This document shows, piece by piece, positions 33,095 through 45,358 of a DNA stretch of 64,000 nucleotides (position 1 is its first letter; each line of letters opens with the position of its first letter). A program made the translations under genes and the position numbers. Source of the stretch: Tremella fuciformis (lineage: Eukaryota > Basidiomycota > Tremellomycetes > Tremellales > Tremellaceae); the NCBI GenBank assembly GCA_032768795.1, contig CP136495.1, positions 2,172,501 through 2,236,500 on the forward strand, given 5' to 3'. The notes below the pieces were generated by a model, which was not told the origin of the DNA, did no database searches, and saw only the letters and a list, made by a program, of their open reading frames with translations.

Positions 33095-34446
33095 ATGGCC
33101 GACTCTGAGCAGAAGCACTTGATCTCAGCAGACAACGCGCGTCGCTTTGTACATGACGTCCTCGTTGGCAATGGCGTGCCGGATGCCAGTGCTGCCATCG
33201 TAGCCAAATGTTTGATAGAGGCGGATTTGAGAGGTGTAGACACGCACGGTAGGCCTCATACCTAGCTGATGATATGTTTGAGCTGACATGAAACACAGGT
33301 GCCAACCGTATACCAAGCTATATGAAGCGTGTCCGGCAAGGGGTGCTCAATGTCAAAGGCTCGCCCGTCCTCAAGGACATTACACCTGTTGTCTGTCAAG
33401 TAGATGGGCAGAACTGTGAGCCTGCAGTATACATGGATGCTATCGAAGCTCACGTCCGTTTCAGGCTTTGGGTTCCTTTCTGCTACACTGGCCATGGAGC
33501 GGTGTATCAAAATGGCCAAAGAGTACGGAATCGGTATGGCGTCCATCAAGCATTCCAACCACTTCGGCATGTCCGCCAGCTTTGTCCTCCAGGCCGCCGA
33601 GGCAGACATGATGAGTTTGGTATTCACCAACTCGTCCCCAGCCGTGGGCTCCATCACTGAAGTATGACATGTAGGGCTGACCGCAGATGCCTGCCTGGGG
33701 CGGCCGGACCAAACTCATGGGCGTGAGCCCAATCGCGGCGGGTGCACCTGCCGGTCCGGACGGCGTGCCATTCGTCATGGATATGGCCCCGTCTGTTGCG
33801 GCTCGGGGCAAAGTGTATCGAGCCTTGAGACGAGGGGAGAAGATACCCCTGGACTGGGCGCTCGACGGGGAGGGCAAGCAGACGGACGATCCCGCCAGAG
33901 CGCTGGAAGGCGTCATGCTGCCCATGGGAGGGTGGGCTCACCCACCAAGCCTACAGCCTGGCTGACGGGCAGCTTCAAAGGATCTGCCCTGGCGATCTTC
34001 ATGGACGTCTTCTCTGGCGTGCTCTCCGGCTCCGCATTTGCGGTAAGCTCTGCCTCTCGACCAGGTATATGGTGTGGCAGGTGAGAGTGACTGATGGGCA
34101 GGGCGAGGTCGTGGGTCCTTACGACCCGTCGCGCGAGGCGGACGTCGGACACTTCATCATGGCCATCAAGCCCGACCTCTTCATGCCTCTTGACGAGTTC
34201 AAGGCCAGGATGAAGTACCTGTACGAACGAGTTACCGGCGCAGACAAGATGTATGGCGTGGACCGGATCTACTTCCCGGGCGAGCTAGAGATCCTGCAGC
34301 ACAAGGCGAGTCCAACGGGACGCATGCATGCGGTGTCGCTGACCCTGCAGCAACGCCAAGAACACGGTATTCCATGGACTCAAGGGGAGATTGACGCGTT
34401 GAACGCCGAGGCGGACCTCGTCGGAGCTCCCCGTCTCGTCGTGTGA
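33095..34446 (+). CDS. Ldh_2 (malate/L-lactate dehydrogenase-like) oxidoreductase
   Basis: NAD(P)-dependent dehydrogenase of PF02615, a fold distinct from the Rossmann family; it includes L-sulfolactate, ureidoglycolate and 2,3-diketo-L-gulonate enzymes. Start MADSEQKHLISADNAR. Family motifs include EADLRGVDTHG with the next exon ANRIP, the catalytic His region ASIKHSNHFGMSA, NSSPA joined to MPAWGGRTKLMGVSPIAAG, PMGG joined to FKGSALAIFMDV, and FFPGE-type YFPGELE near the end. Six exons, about 350 residues. The intron before MPAWGG should start at the GTGGGC near 33,644, giving 43 nt; a 25-nt alternative was rejected. Its role in 2-keto sugar-acid reduction next to the IlvD enzyme is a suggestion only. 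Confidence 0.88.
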
Positions 34447-34526
34447 TGACATTCAAGGCAATGCATGTGTTCACGGGACGCACATAATAGCGCATGCACA
34501 TCTGACGAGCTGCGTAGGACACGCAC

Positions 34527-37280
34527 TTATCTCGATGCGCCCCTGAGTTGAAGTAGAGCATCCGATCCCATGGTGTTCTGATCACCCTGGGAGCTGTCCC
34601 AGATAGTGGACCCGTCTCCGCCTGTCGCAAGGGCCGCCGCAATCAAGTTCTCTGATATCGCCGTGGCAGATTGGGGTGTAGCTTGGGCAACATAAGGTGG
34701 GGCTTGAAGATCGGTGGGTATTGTGTCGGGATTCGCAGGACTGTGGCTGCTCGTCATCTGGAAGGCGATACCAAGAGGATTGGATAGGGGCAGGTCGCTG
34801 ATCCCTGGTGGGGGTTAGGACGATATATCCAGTGATAGCAAGACTCACACCGAGACCGCTGCCCGGAGACACCCCTCGTTTGGGGCAACGCCTGGGAGAA
34901 TCCAAGATTGGTATCGTCCCCTTCACCCAGCTCGATGTCAAGACGCTGCGCGGCGTGTTCCAAAATCTCCAGCGAGCGTAGTGACGAGGAGAAACGCAGA
35001 CTGAGGTCTTGAAGCAGTTTGGCTGCCAGCCTGACGGCGGCCATGCAGTCTTGGTGGGAGGCCGAGGGAAAGTATTTGGACAGGTAGATGGCAGGCAAGA
35101 TTGCCCGGCCTATCTGGCTAATCTGGTAGCTGCATATCGAGCCAATATCTGACGCTCTTCAGCCACCCGTCATCCCTATGCTGGGAGCGGCACTGACCTG
35201 TCAATTGACCTCGTTGGAGGATCTTGCGCTGCGAGGCCAAGAGATCCTGCGACCACCGCAGCATCTCGGGGAGATATTGGCTAGAGGGCGCCTGCACTCC
35301 GATATCGCTATTTCGCTGGCTGTTGAGCTACGCTGAAGGACCAGAGAAGAGACATGCTCACCACTGTGAAGAGGTGGCGATAGATGAAGACTCTAATGAA
35401 CGCAGCCGTCGTCCTTAAACGCTCTACATGACAGTAGTACATGTTGTCGTCCTCCAAAGACTCCGTCCGCGGCGGCAGGCCCTCTGACTTGAATCGCTCA
35501 ATCACTGTCTCTCAGTCATTTTAGAAACTCTACCGGCAAGGCTCACGGTCAAGTTCAGCTTCAAAGGAGAAAGGGCGATGCTCGGCCTCGCAGTCGTCTC
35601 TATGGATAGCCGTTTCTTTGTATCTCCGAGTCGAGGAGGAGAGTCGATTGAGTACAGAAGAATGTGTGCAACTCGGAATGTTGACCTTGTGCAGAACCCG
35701 CTCGAGCACCATGTACAGCCGTACACAGGCGCGGTGATGAGCCAAGAAGCTCGGCTCTTTCGGGTCCAGCCGCTCGTGAAACGTGATGTCTTCCGCGTTG
35801 ATCTCTTCAACATCGAGTTCTGTAGGTCAATTCTTGCTCAAAGACTGGTCAATAGCATACATACCAGATAATCTTAGCATGATTGACCGCCCATACGCTG
35901 CGGATATCCTTGATGGCTCAGTCTCGGGGAGCACGTCAGGCCAGGCGAGCTCACTTGTCCCCGCAGTATACAGCCCACAATGTTCGGTTGCGTACTTCCA
36001 CATCCGGAGCATCGAAGGTCTGCGAGTAGGCATCGACGCTATGGTCAGGCAACGGTGGTCAGAGGCTACAAGAGACACTGGGCCCTACCTTCGATGAAGT
36101 CCGATGTCCATAGCACGCGAGACCGCCTCGTTGATGAGAGAGTGACCCATGGAGACGCCATACGGCCCAGAGCCTCCGAAGCAGTACATTGACATGTAGA
36201 ACAGAGCCTGAATGGCTGTTACACAAGACCAGTCGGCGGTAGGATGGCGTGCGCGAACTTCGGCGACTGTATTCACTCAGTCATCTTTCACAAATGGCAT
36301 GAGCAGCCTACACAACTCGTAGTAGGCCACATGCGGCTTAGCGGGGTCCGCCCGCCGTGACCCGTTGCTCTCGCGATCGGCGATGGCGCATACACTAAGC
36401 AACAGGCAGATGAACTCGGGTCTGCAGCGATCCCGGGTGTCTTGAACTGTGGAGATGAAGTCTTTCAGCAAGAAGGTTGGCCAGAGGAGGTAGGCTGTCT
36501 GTTGGAAGTGTCGAAACAAGATCCATACCTATTCGTCAGTACGGCGCGCCCGACACATAGCACCACGAACAGTCTGAAGACCGATCGCATTGCTGACGAT
36601 CTCCCATGTTGACTCGTCAATCACTGGCGACAGGCGCGGACTGGGCGGTCGCGACAAGTCGGGAGGGAGCAGTGGATTGGCCGGCATGTCAACAAAGAAA
36701 TTGAGAAGTTCGTCCATTTGGGCATTGACGAGTTTGTGGTGTTCTGGGAGGTACGCCAACGCGCCGAGTCCTGAGCTCATGCTGAGTGACTTGAGCAGTC
36801 CGCGCTCGTTCCTATACAGCGAGTCGAAGGGAAAAGCCAAGCGGAGTAGCCTATCATCACGCGGCCGGTGCGGCCAGTCGGCCCCGACACCGCTGGACTT
36901 TGGGCCGGCTGTAGGCAGGGCTGAGGTTGATGCAGTCGCTGCTGCCGGTGTGACGCGTTCCCCGAGAACAAGAAGATCTTGCAAATCGCCTGGTGTATGA
37001 AGTGTTGACATATCCGCTCCCCGACCTCCTTCTTGTCCGGAGACGGGCGAGTCGCCCGGTCGCCAGTCTTCACATGCCACGTTCGCAGCGATGCACGCGG
37101 CACATGGTCGCTGATCATGGCACTGGCTGCATCAACACTGGGTCCCCGCTCGCCGGCCCCTCTGGGCCCCTCACACACCTTTGTCTTTCGCTCGCGACAC
37201 CGATTGCAGGCCTGGCGTATCCGAGACCGCTTCGCTGGCCGGTCCAGCATGTCCAGTGAACGACCTGATTCTGGAGTCAT
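34527..37280 (-). CDS. Zn2Cys6 transcription factor (TF4)
   Basis: Zinc-cluster regulator with a fungal-specific domain, of another branch than TF1-3. The start MTPESGRSLDMLDRP is followed by SRIRQACNRCRERKTK, then a GT-AG intron exactly before the third Cys, then CHDQRPCAACIAANVAC, giving CX2CX6C-X5-CX2CX6C. Downstream: DLSRPPSPRLSPV, the exon QHTAYLL-like FRHFQQTAYLLWPTFLLKD, and the fungal domain core ALFYMSMYCFGGSGP plus NEAVSRAMDIGLHR. An apparent in-frame TGA near 36,286 disappears with a 45-nt intron (GTAGGC...TACAG). The C-terminal half has many small exons and is less certain. Divergent from the IlvD dehydratase across only 172 bp, so control of that gene is likely. Confidence 0.8.
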
Positions 37281-37452
37281 CCGAGGAGAAGAACGGAATA
37301 CACCGAAAGATTCAAGTAGGCGGTGCGAAAAGTCGGTCGATGGCTTTCGGAAAGATCCGAGCCATTCGGGGAGATGACCATTGGTTGACGCATGGGGGCC
37401 ATCATGAAGGTGACAGACGTCTCTCTTCTCAGTCGACAGCACGGGCAGCAAC
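37281..37452. promoter_or_regulatory. Divergent promoter of TF4 and the sugar-acid dehydratase
   Basis: Only 172 bp separate the two proposed start codons. Such a compact shared promoter suggests co-regulation or autoregulation by TF4. No clear TATA box was seen; CGG/CCG triplets lie near the left end. If TF4 started at an upstream ATG (about 37,469) the genes would overlap, which is less likely. Confidence 0.45.
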
Positions 37453-39537
37453 ATGAACGGCTTTAGCAACGGAGATACGAGCGGCGGGCATCATGTGTTG
37501 GTAGACGAGCCCATGGGCATGCGGAAAGGTGGGTTCAGCTCTTTGTGACAAATGAGCCCGGTTCAAAGACAGGATTGACTAACTACGGCGATGTGGACTT
37601 CTCAGTATTCCTCAGGAAAGCTTTTATCAAGGGTGCAGGCTACTCGGACGATGCACTAGATCGCAAGATCATTGGCATCGTAAATACGCATGTAGGCTGT
37701 CCTGTTGCACGTCCCGACCTCCTGCACTAACGTGTATCACAGAGCGGGTTCAACCCATGCCACGCAAACGTCCCCCAGCTGCTGGAAGCCGTGAAGCGCG
37801 GTATCATGCTGCAAGGGGCTCTGCCAATCCCGTTCCCGACGATCTCACTACACGAGTCCTTTGCGTATCCGACATCTATGTTCTTACGGTTCGTCTGCAC
37901 ACCGTGGACGATTAGCGTCGCTGATTTCAGGAACCTGATGAGCATGGACACGGAGGAGATGATTAAAGCCGCGCCAATGGACGCAGTCGTCCTGATCGGC
38001 GGATGCGACAAGACCGTACCGGCTCAGCTCATGGGAGCTATATCTGCCGACGTGCCGGCCATTCAGCTAGTCGTTGGGCCGATGGTCACCGGGTCTCATC
38101 GAGGGACACGAGTCGGAGCATGCACCGACTGCCGAGGCTATTGGGGGAAGTATAGAGCAGGGGAGATCGATATTGAGGAGATTGCCGATGTGGGAAATGA
38201 GCTGGTGCCGAGCGCAGGTGTGAGCAACCAGCTCTTCGCTTTGAACGAGGCTGATCGCCGCAGACGTGCGGGGTGATGGGAACTGCCTCAACGATGGCCT
38301 GCATGTCCGAAGCCCTCGGAATCGCACCGCTCGGCAGTGCTTGTCCGCCGGCCAACGGATCACAACGACTACGTGTGGCCGAGATGGCCGGCCGACTCGC
38401 CGTGACAAGTCCAATGAAGCCGAGCCAGGTGCTCACTCGCGAATCTTTTGAGAATGCCATTACAGTGCTACAGGCACTGGGAGGCAGCACGAATGCCGTA
38501 GTGCACCTTCTGGCCATTGCTGGACGCATGCCTAGCGTGTCGATTACCCTAGAGGGTATGTTCATTTTGGGGCGCGAGCTCGGCTGACCGGAGCAGACAT
38601 CGATAGGATAGGCAGAAAGACCCCGTTATTGGTCGACTTGAAGCCAAGTGGGCAGAACTACATGGAGGATCTCTACAAGGTACGGTGCGAAGAGGGTCGA
38701 GGGCAGGTGATTGGGGCTGACGCATAGGCGGGAGGTGTTCCAGTGATTCTGCGCGAACTGCGATCGCTCCTTCATCTCACTGCCATGACAGTGACGGGTC
38801 AGACATTGGGCGAGGCGCTGGATTGCTACCCTTCATCATTCACCCAATCGATCGTCCGATCATTGTCAAATCCACTGGCGGCCCATTCATCCCTCGTAGT
38901 CTTGCGAGGAAACTTGGCACCTGACGGCTGCGTGCTCAAGCAGTCGGCGATGTCCCCTTCCCTCAGGCAACACCGTGGCCGGGCTTGCGTATTCAAGAAC
39001 GCCGATGATCTCATAGCGCGTATCGACGATCCAGACCTCCCTGTCGAACCCAGCAGCGTGTAAGTCATACCAGGCAGTGTCAAAGCAAGTGCTGATCTCT
39101 TCAGCCTGGTCCTGCAGAACATCGGTCCAGTCGGCCATCCGGGCATGCCTGAAGCAGGCTATATACCAATTCCTAAGAAGCTCGCCAGGCAGGGAATCAA
39201 GGACATGGTCCGTATCTCTGATGGACGCATGTCAGGGACTGCCAGCGGCGCTGTCGTTCTGCATGTTGCGCCCGAAGCGGCTGTGGGTGGACCACTTGCG
39301 ATCGTTCATGACGGCGACCTTGTCGAGCTCGACGTCGAGAGCCGGAAGTTGCATCTCGATATCAGCGACGAAGAAGTGGAGAGACGACTCCGTGTGTGGC
39401 GACATGAGCAAGCCGAGTCGGGCAGGATGAAGGGAAACAAGAAAGATCGTGGCTACAGGCGGCTCTATCGCGAGCGCGTCTTGCAGGCGGATCAGGGGGC
39501 TGACTTTGATTTCTTGCGCGGGACAGAAGATGAGTGA
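37453..39537 (+). CDS. IlvD/Edd-family sugar-acid dehydratase
   Basis: Iron-sulfur dehydratase (PF00920) that removes water from 2,3-dihydroxy acids to give 2-keto-3-deoxy acids. Eight or so exons. The three cluster cysteines are visible in FNPCHANVPQL, LIGGCDKTVPAQ and, across an intron, TCGVMGTASTM. Other family landmarks are GALPIPFPTISLHESF, GGSTNAVVHLLAIAGR, NLAPDGCVLKQS and GPVGHPGMPEAG. The C-terminal block DMVRISDGRMSGTASG with HVAPEAAVGGPLA resembles pentonate (L-arabinonate-type) dehydratases more than the branched-chain amino-acid enzyme. No mitochondrial leader is obvious at MNGFSNGDTSGG, also favouring a catabolic role. Divergent from TF4. The exact substrate is inferred, not shown. 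Confidence 0.88.
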
Positions 39538-39591
39538 TATATCATGCATGATGTTCTTCTGGGTATTCTCGCTCCGTTTTGGGCCGTCTGG

Positions 39592-41623
39592 TCAGGTTAT
39601 GAAAGGCTCGTCTGCTCCGCGATTGTCCTGCTCTGAGAAGAACCCATCCGCTATGCGGCCAGTGACGAAGCACCCGATCTCCTTGAAGACGTCCGATCTG
39701 GCCTGGGCAGCAGGGCTCTGGCGGACCTCGGCCCGGGCTACGATTTGCAAGCCCTGATGACCGAGATGAGCGGCGGGCGCAGGTGTCGCATTCGGCCACG
39801 GCAGCTCGCCGTTCACAAAGTCGACCCATATTCTGCCTACAATGTTGGTCATCTCGAGGTGCTGGCTCATACCGCGTTCTGCGAGATAGTCATTCCAGTT
39901 TCGGAAGAGATACAAGTGATCGATCGAGTGCGAGGCGAGACCTTTGTAAATGGACTCGTCGAATGGGTTGGGTAGAGCCAGGTGATACCGGAAAGAGGTG
40001 GGCCACGAATCCGTCAACGCGTCGGTGGGCATCCAGTAACGCATGTGCTGGGCGCAGTGCGACATGGCGTCCACAACGCTGGGATCGGAGGTGGACGAGT
40101 CCTCTGTGAGATCGTACATGGCAAGAATCTCTGCTGCTCTCGCTGGTCCCAGCTCGGCTGAGAGACTGCGCGCAAGCTTCTTTACACCTTCTCGCTTACA
40201 CCGTGTCAGAAAGACGCTCCTCTTGAATAATATAAGCGGTAGCCTCTGGGATAGTGCGGGTTGAACCCACTTCGTCTGCATTGTCCCCAACCAAGATGGC
40301 GTCGGCTCTTGGAACCACCGTGCGAAATTCTCGGCGTTCGTCGTAGAACTCGGGCGGACAGAAGACCCCATCCATGAAGTAGCCCCAGGTGTAGACCTGT
40401 CTCGTCAGCGCTTGTCTCCTACGACTCATGCAGAGAGATCGACATTTGCGTCTCTATAGCCAGAAAGCATCAAATCCTCAGCCTTGACGGCACGCATAGC
40501 TTCTACACGTCCCTTCGGAGTAGACTCGGTGATGCCGTTGCCTGCCAACATGGCGTGCCATGCCCGATCATACCGCTGCATGGACCATATATGTCGGCTC
40601 GCCAACGGTCCACTTTGTATGATGGCCCGCGCAAACTTCCTGGGCTGATCCGCGAGATGGGTGTCGGCGGCGATCTGAGCATGCGTGGAGTCTGTCGATA
40701 AGCACAGAGGTATCGACTCCCATCAACGCTCACATCCACCACTGCTCTGCCCGGCGATGGTCACGCGCCTCGGCTGAATGGATGAGCGGCTGGTCGAGAG
40801 ACTGTCGATGACACTCACGTCACCGCCAAAGCCCGCAATGTGATGCTGAATCCAGTCTAGAGCAACGGATTGATCGTGCAGGCTATAGTTGCCCCGGTAC
40901 AGAGGATCGTCATTGACGTGATCAAGGTCCTGAAAGGTTGGCAGTGTCCCGTGGATGGAACGGAACTCCTTGCGCGCGACCCGCTGGACTGACCGAAGAG
41001 TAAAGCAGACCAAATGTCCCGTATCTCCAGCTTTCCAAATTCAGCACGACCTGTTTGCAGCATTCGTAAGGCAGAGACTCACTTCACAGCGATGACCATG
41101 ATAGGTTTCCCATACTCGATTGACCAAGCCACCAGCGAAGCCGGGTCGCAGGCCGGCTCAGAGGCAGACCCATGCAGGTTTGCTCCTCTAACGGTCAGGG
41201 CTTGCCTCACTGCATGATGTCGGCCTTGAGCTCACCCATGGAAGTAGACGTAGATCGGTAGCAGATGGGTCGACTTGACTGGAGTAACAATGTTCAGATT
41301 GAGACAATCAAACTCGTGCTCGGATATGGGAGGATGCTCCAGACGCGGGCCATACTCTTTAGAGACATCAAGATGCCTCTGAACACAGCGCGGTCTGAAT
41401 GTTACAGGCCACAGTGACGGGAGAGAAACAGCTCTCACCCGTGAGACGTGGCACGATAGGTAGGGGGGAGGTCGTCTCGCCTAGTCGCGTACGTCCAGCG
41501 TTTGGTGACGCGGCCGTAAGGGATCCCGTTGAAAGCTACCACAACCCCGTCGGAGACACCAGTGACGGCGCTCTTCAGGGTCGCGTGCTCCACTGTGTGG
41601 GCGGTCTGGAGGGATGACGGCAT
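39592..41623 (-). CDS. Type-B carboxylesterase (carboxylesterase-2)
   Basis: Second PF00135 esterase, only distantly like carboxylesterase-1. The start MPSSLQTAHTVEHATL leads to VVAFNGIPYGRVTKRW; then FDCLNLNIVTP, IYVYFHG joined to GANLHGSA (oxyanion hole), GNYSLHDQSVALDWIQ, FGGD joined across an intron to VTIAGQSSGG (nucleophile Ser), and GLASHSIDHLYLF with the catalytic His in the last exon. Eight or more exons. Exon joins around 40,450-40,750 and 41,020-41,100 are the least certain. No signal peptide. Divergent from MFS-F across about 300 bp, suggesting that an imported ester is hydrolysed (inference). Confidence 0.78.
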
Positions 41624-41924
41624 ATCGAGAGGTCGTGGCACTCGACGCAGCGCAGGAAATTGCCATTCGGAAGAGACAGAGCCATCCCAGCTATGCATGC
41701 TCTCTGGGACAGAGGACCAGACATCGTCCCGAGGAACGGAGACATCCGAGGAGACGGTTCTCCGGCTCGGACCATCCTCGTCGAGGTTGCCGAGAAAACG
41801 GAGAGATCCTGTCTCTCTTCTAGCACACGGAGTCACCAGGGCGACGGGCTACGTATAAAGGGCTGCTTCACGCCTCACTATGGGTGCCCCACGAGGCCCC
41901 GCCTGCTGATCCACTCATTGCAGC
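41624..41924. promoter_or_regulatory. Divergent promoter of carboxylesterase-2 and MFS-F
   Basis: A 301-bp shared region. TATAAAG at 41854-41860 lies about 65 bp upstream of the MFS-F start. Overlapping small open frames are unlikely to be real. Confidence 0.5.
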
Positions 41925-44119
41925 ATGTCTTCGATCTTCACTGGGATCGTCCGTCCGTGGAAGGAGGTACCGCGTCAGTGTCTGAATCGCACGCTGCTCT
42001 TGTCGGTATGGACCTTTGGTATCATGGGCGCCATGGGCGGTACGTACAACAAGTCTCATACAGAGTCGACCTCGAGCTCATTGTGCTACAGGGATGGACG
42101 ACGGCACGATATCGGGTATCATCACACTGCCTTCGTATGATGCGCGCTTCCACCTTTCGACCAAGTACCACTCCGCCAGCGGGTTGGCCAACATCAAAGG
42201 CAAGCCACGTTCCCGCTCCGGGCCGTAGTCTGAATCCCTAGGCAACATCATATCCCTGGCACAGATCGGGGCGGCGATCGGTGCCGCCTTCACGTTCTTG
42301 GTCTTGGAGAAGCTCGGTCGCCTGTGGGCTCTGCGCCTCAGCTGCGCTATCAACCTGGTCGTCAGTGGACTTGTCCCTTGGCATACCGCCATTGCTGATC
42401 AATAAGGGCTCGATCATACAAATTACTGCCAAAAACAGCATTGGTCAGATCTACGTCGGCCGGCTGCTTCTTGGTGCTGCATACGGTGTCTCTGGCGTCA
42501 CATGCCCCACATACATCGCTGAGATCGCTCCTAAAGCGATTCGAGGCGCGTGCGGCATTTGCTGTGAGTACATTGGACGATGGTGGGAGCATATTCTGAG
42601 ACGCGTAGATGGCGGATCATACTTCATCGGATTGATCGTCGGGTACTTTGCGAGTGCGTTGAACGGCGATGTCTCACCTAACCGAGCGTTTCGCTGATTT
42701 CAATAGACTATGGTGCCTCTGTACATCTCCCCAAGACAAGCGACATCCAGTGGCGAATGCCGTTGTCCCTCACTTTCTTCTTTCCCTTCATCGTGTCAGT
42801 CCCATTGCCATTCAGACTGCTGCTCATCTGCTAATTGGCAGGTTGATTTCGTCACTTGGCGCTGTGGAGTCGCCTCGATGGCTGATGAAGACAAAAAGAG
42901 AGACGAGAGCTCTGTCCACCTTGCACCGCCTGCGCGGTGTCTCTGTCGACCATCCGTTGGTTCTGACCGAGGCGCAAGGTATCGAGTTCCAACTCGAGAG
43001 GGAACGCGAGGCCACTGCTGCTCACGGGGCTTTGGCGTTGGTGAAAGAGATGTTTGGCGTAGCGTCCATGCGCTACAGACTCCTTCTTGCGCTTGGAGTG
43101 GGTCTTTTCGGGCAGTGGTGCGTAACAGTACCCTCGAACTAATTCGCTGTCAGCTGACCAGCAGGGGTGGCGGGGGTGCGTTCACCGCGTATGCCCCAGA
43201 GCTCTTTGAGTTGCTGGGCGTGACGGGGAACACGGGCTTATTCACCACTGGTATCTACGGCATTGTAAAGGTTGGCTCTCGCTTCGTCAGCAGTAAACAG
43301 GTCCTTGACTCATCCCGCAGCTCGTCATCTCTCTCATTTGCGCCTTGTTTGTGCTCGATCGCTTGGGCCGCAAACAGGCCTTGTTCGGCGGGATCAGCCT
43401 ACAAGTGATCGCGGCGACCTACATCGCCGTCTTCCTCGCTACGACTGGCGACATTCCAGCAGCCGATCAGAACAGCACACAGAGAGCCGCCGCACGCGGC
43501 GCCATCGGAATGGTCTTTGTCCAAGGCACCAGCTGGCGAGTGGTTCCTTTTCCTCCCATAGACTTGGCTGACACGGCGGTAGGGCTCTCGGGTGGAATGC
43601 GGTCCAGCACCCTATCAACGCGGAGATATTCCCACTTCGCCTCCGAGCGCTAGGGACGAGTATGTCTGTCTGTTTCCGCACCTTGATGAACTATGGCGCG
43701 AACAAGGCGCTTCCCAGTATGCGTGAGTGATACATGCCATACCCCAAGGCAGATGGGCTGACGTAGCAGTCATTGGCATCAAAGGGTCAGTCATTATCCC
43801 GACAGGACAAGTCGATTCGGTAGGCTGACCAAACAGCACAGGGACGTTCTTCTTCTTCGCAGCCGAGGGTATCCTCGCCATCCTCTTCGTCTGGATCTTC
43901 TTGCCGGACACCAAGGGCCGAGAGCTCGAAGAGCTGGACGCCCTATTCGAGCTCCCATGGTACAAGATCGGCCGCTCTGGCCGTCGTATCGCAGACGAAC
44001 AAGCTCTGGGCTTGAACGTATACCAGGCGGAGGGAAAAATAGGCGAAGAGATGCGGGACGATGTGGGAGAGCGCGATAACGACAACAAGCCGGTCGAGAC
44101 GTTCATCGAGCGCGCCTGA
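41925..44119 (+). CDS. MFS sugar porter (MFS-F) with two GC-AG introns
   Basis: Hexose-transporter-like MFS protein. Starts MSSIFTGIVRPWKEVPR; later GAMGG joined to MDDGTISGIITLPSYD, EKLGRLWALR, AAYGVSGVTCPTYIAEIAP, VESPRWLMKTKR, VLDRLGRKQ and LPDTKGRELEELD. About twelve exons. Two introns must be GC-AG: 42200-42241 (AAAG|GCAAGC), which restores KGNIISLAQIG, and 43536-43582 (CTG|GCGAGT), which restores TSWALGWNAVQ followed by NAEIFPLRLRALG. Without them the frame is lost. Twelve helices expected, about 530 residues. Convergent with the acetyltransferase gene. The typical sugar-porter motif PETKG is PDTKG. Confidence 0.85.
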
Positions 44120-44303
44120 TGACGAAGTGATAAGCGCGGGACAGACGAGTTCGTTATAGTGATTGAACGGGATAGTAAGCCGGATGATGACAGAATGCAG
44201 AACTGTGAAGGTCTTAAGGATCATCATTTGAATCAGCCAGCGCGGAGACATGCGAGAGAGAAGTCACCCCGGAAACCCTGTCATGTATATGTGGCATGCC
44301 TGT

Positions 44304-45141
44304 TCATACCTTTGTCACTGTCCCGTCCGCCTCGATGCGTTTGGTCACTCGTGCCGGATTACCCATAGCGACACTGCGAGGCGGCACATCCTTTGTGACC
44401 ACGGCCCCCGCGCCGATGGTGCATCCGTCTCCGATGGTCACACCAGGGAGTACAACCACGCCGCTTCCGATCCAGCAGTCCGCGCCGATCGTTATAGGCT
44501 TGCACATCTCAGGACCGGAGAGCCCGTCCCGCTCTTCGGGCGACAGTGGGTGGAAGGGAGTAAGTAGGAGGACTGCACCGCCGATGAGGGTGCGGGGACC
44601 GATGGTGACTGGTCTTCAGTCACAGCATAGAGTCACCGCCTAGTGCGATCAGACGGGCCGGAAGATACCCGCCGTTGGTGTTGAGGTCGAGAAGAATACA
44701 GGCTCACTGGGCGCCACGTCGATGAACTGGCAATTCGCTCCTACGCACACATCCGGCCCGATCGTGATGTTGAACCCGCTAGGCGATCAATCACCACCCA
44801 AGCTGCGAAGGGCCCCGTGGGGGCGGTGCCACGATGTCAAGGCACGGACAAGGAGCGGTGAGATGTACACGGGCGACCCACTACTCCAGCACATGCCCCT
44901 GCAAGCCCCACACCTTCTCCGGCTCCTCCATGTTCAGGAACCCCTCGTATATCTTCTGCCGCTTCGTTGTGCTCGGCTCGGCATTGGCGCGGTATACCAG
45001 CTCGATGGCGCGCTCGCGCATCCGGGTGAGAAAGGGGTCACTGGCGTCGTTGGGCTTGCCTGCGCGCATGAGCTTGAGCTGATCGTATGACTCGCCGTGC
45101 TCGAGCGGGGGAATGGACGAGGGGAGTTGATCGTCAGACAT
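44304..45141 (-). CDS. Maltose/galactoside O-acetyltransferase-like hexapeptide protein, possibly decaying
   Basis: Acetyl-CoA-dependent sugar O-acetyltransferase family (LacA/Maa type). The N-terminal exon has the maltose-acetyltransferase cap (QLKLMRAGKPNDASDPFL, with RMRERAIELVYRAN). The C-terminal part is a left-handed beta-helix: GFNITIGPDVCVGANC, then TIGPRTLIGG, TPFHPLSPEERDG with the catalytic His, CWIGSGVVVLPGVTIGDG and GNPARV. The final exons join by an intron of about 110 nt. The junction after MEEPEK is a problem: it needs a very short intron (31 nt) and the family segment PPFxCDYG is replaced by SPLLVRALTS. It may be a degraded copy or need a splice form I did not find. Confidence 0.65.
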
Positions 45142-45358
45142 GTTGTGCGCCAGGCGATGTCAAGTTTCGTGAGCAAGATGTGAGTATACACGCGCGTGTC
45201 ATTGTTGTGACAGTGCCGCCGGAGCATCTTCGGTTAAACTCAAGTGGCGAGTGGCAGGTGTGGCGCGAATCTCACCCTCCTTTGGGGTTGTAGATATGAT
45301 CTCTGGCTGCCCAGAGCTTTGTACGCATATCAATCGTCTTCATCGCAGTTTACACGCC

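Noticed and set aside
33662..33686. A 25-nt intron in the Ldh_2 gene (GTATGA...CGCAG)
   Set aside because: An upstream GTGGGC donor gives a normal 43-nt intron and the family sequence NSSPA-MPAWGG.
36274..36291. In-frame TGA suggesting that TF4 is broken
   Set aside because: A 45-nt GT-AG intron starting in the Cys codon upstream removes it and keeps the domain sequence.
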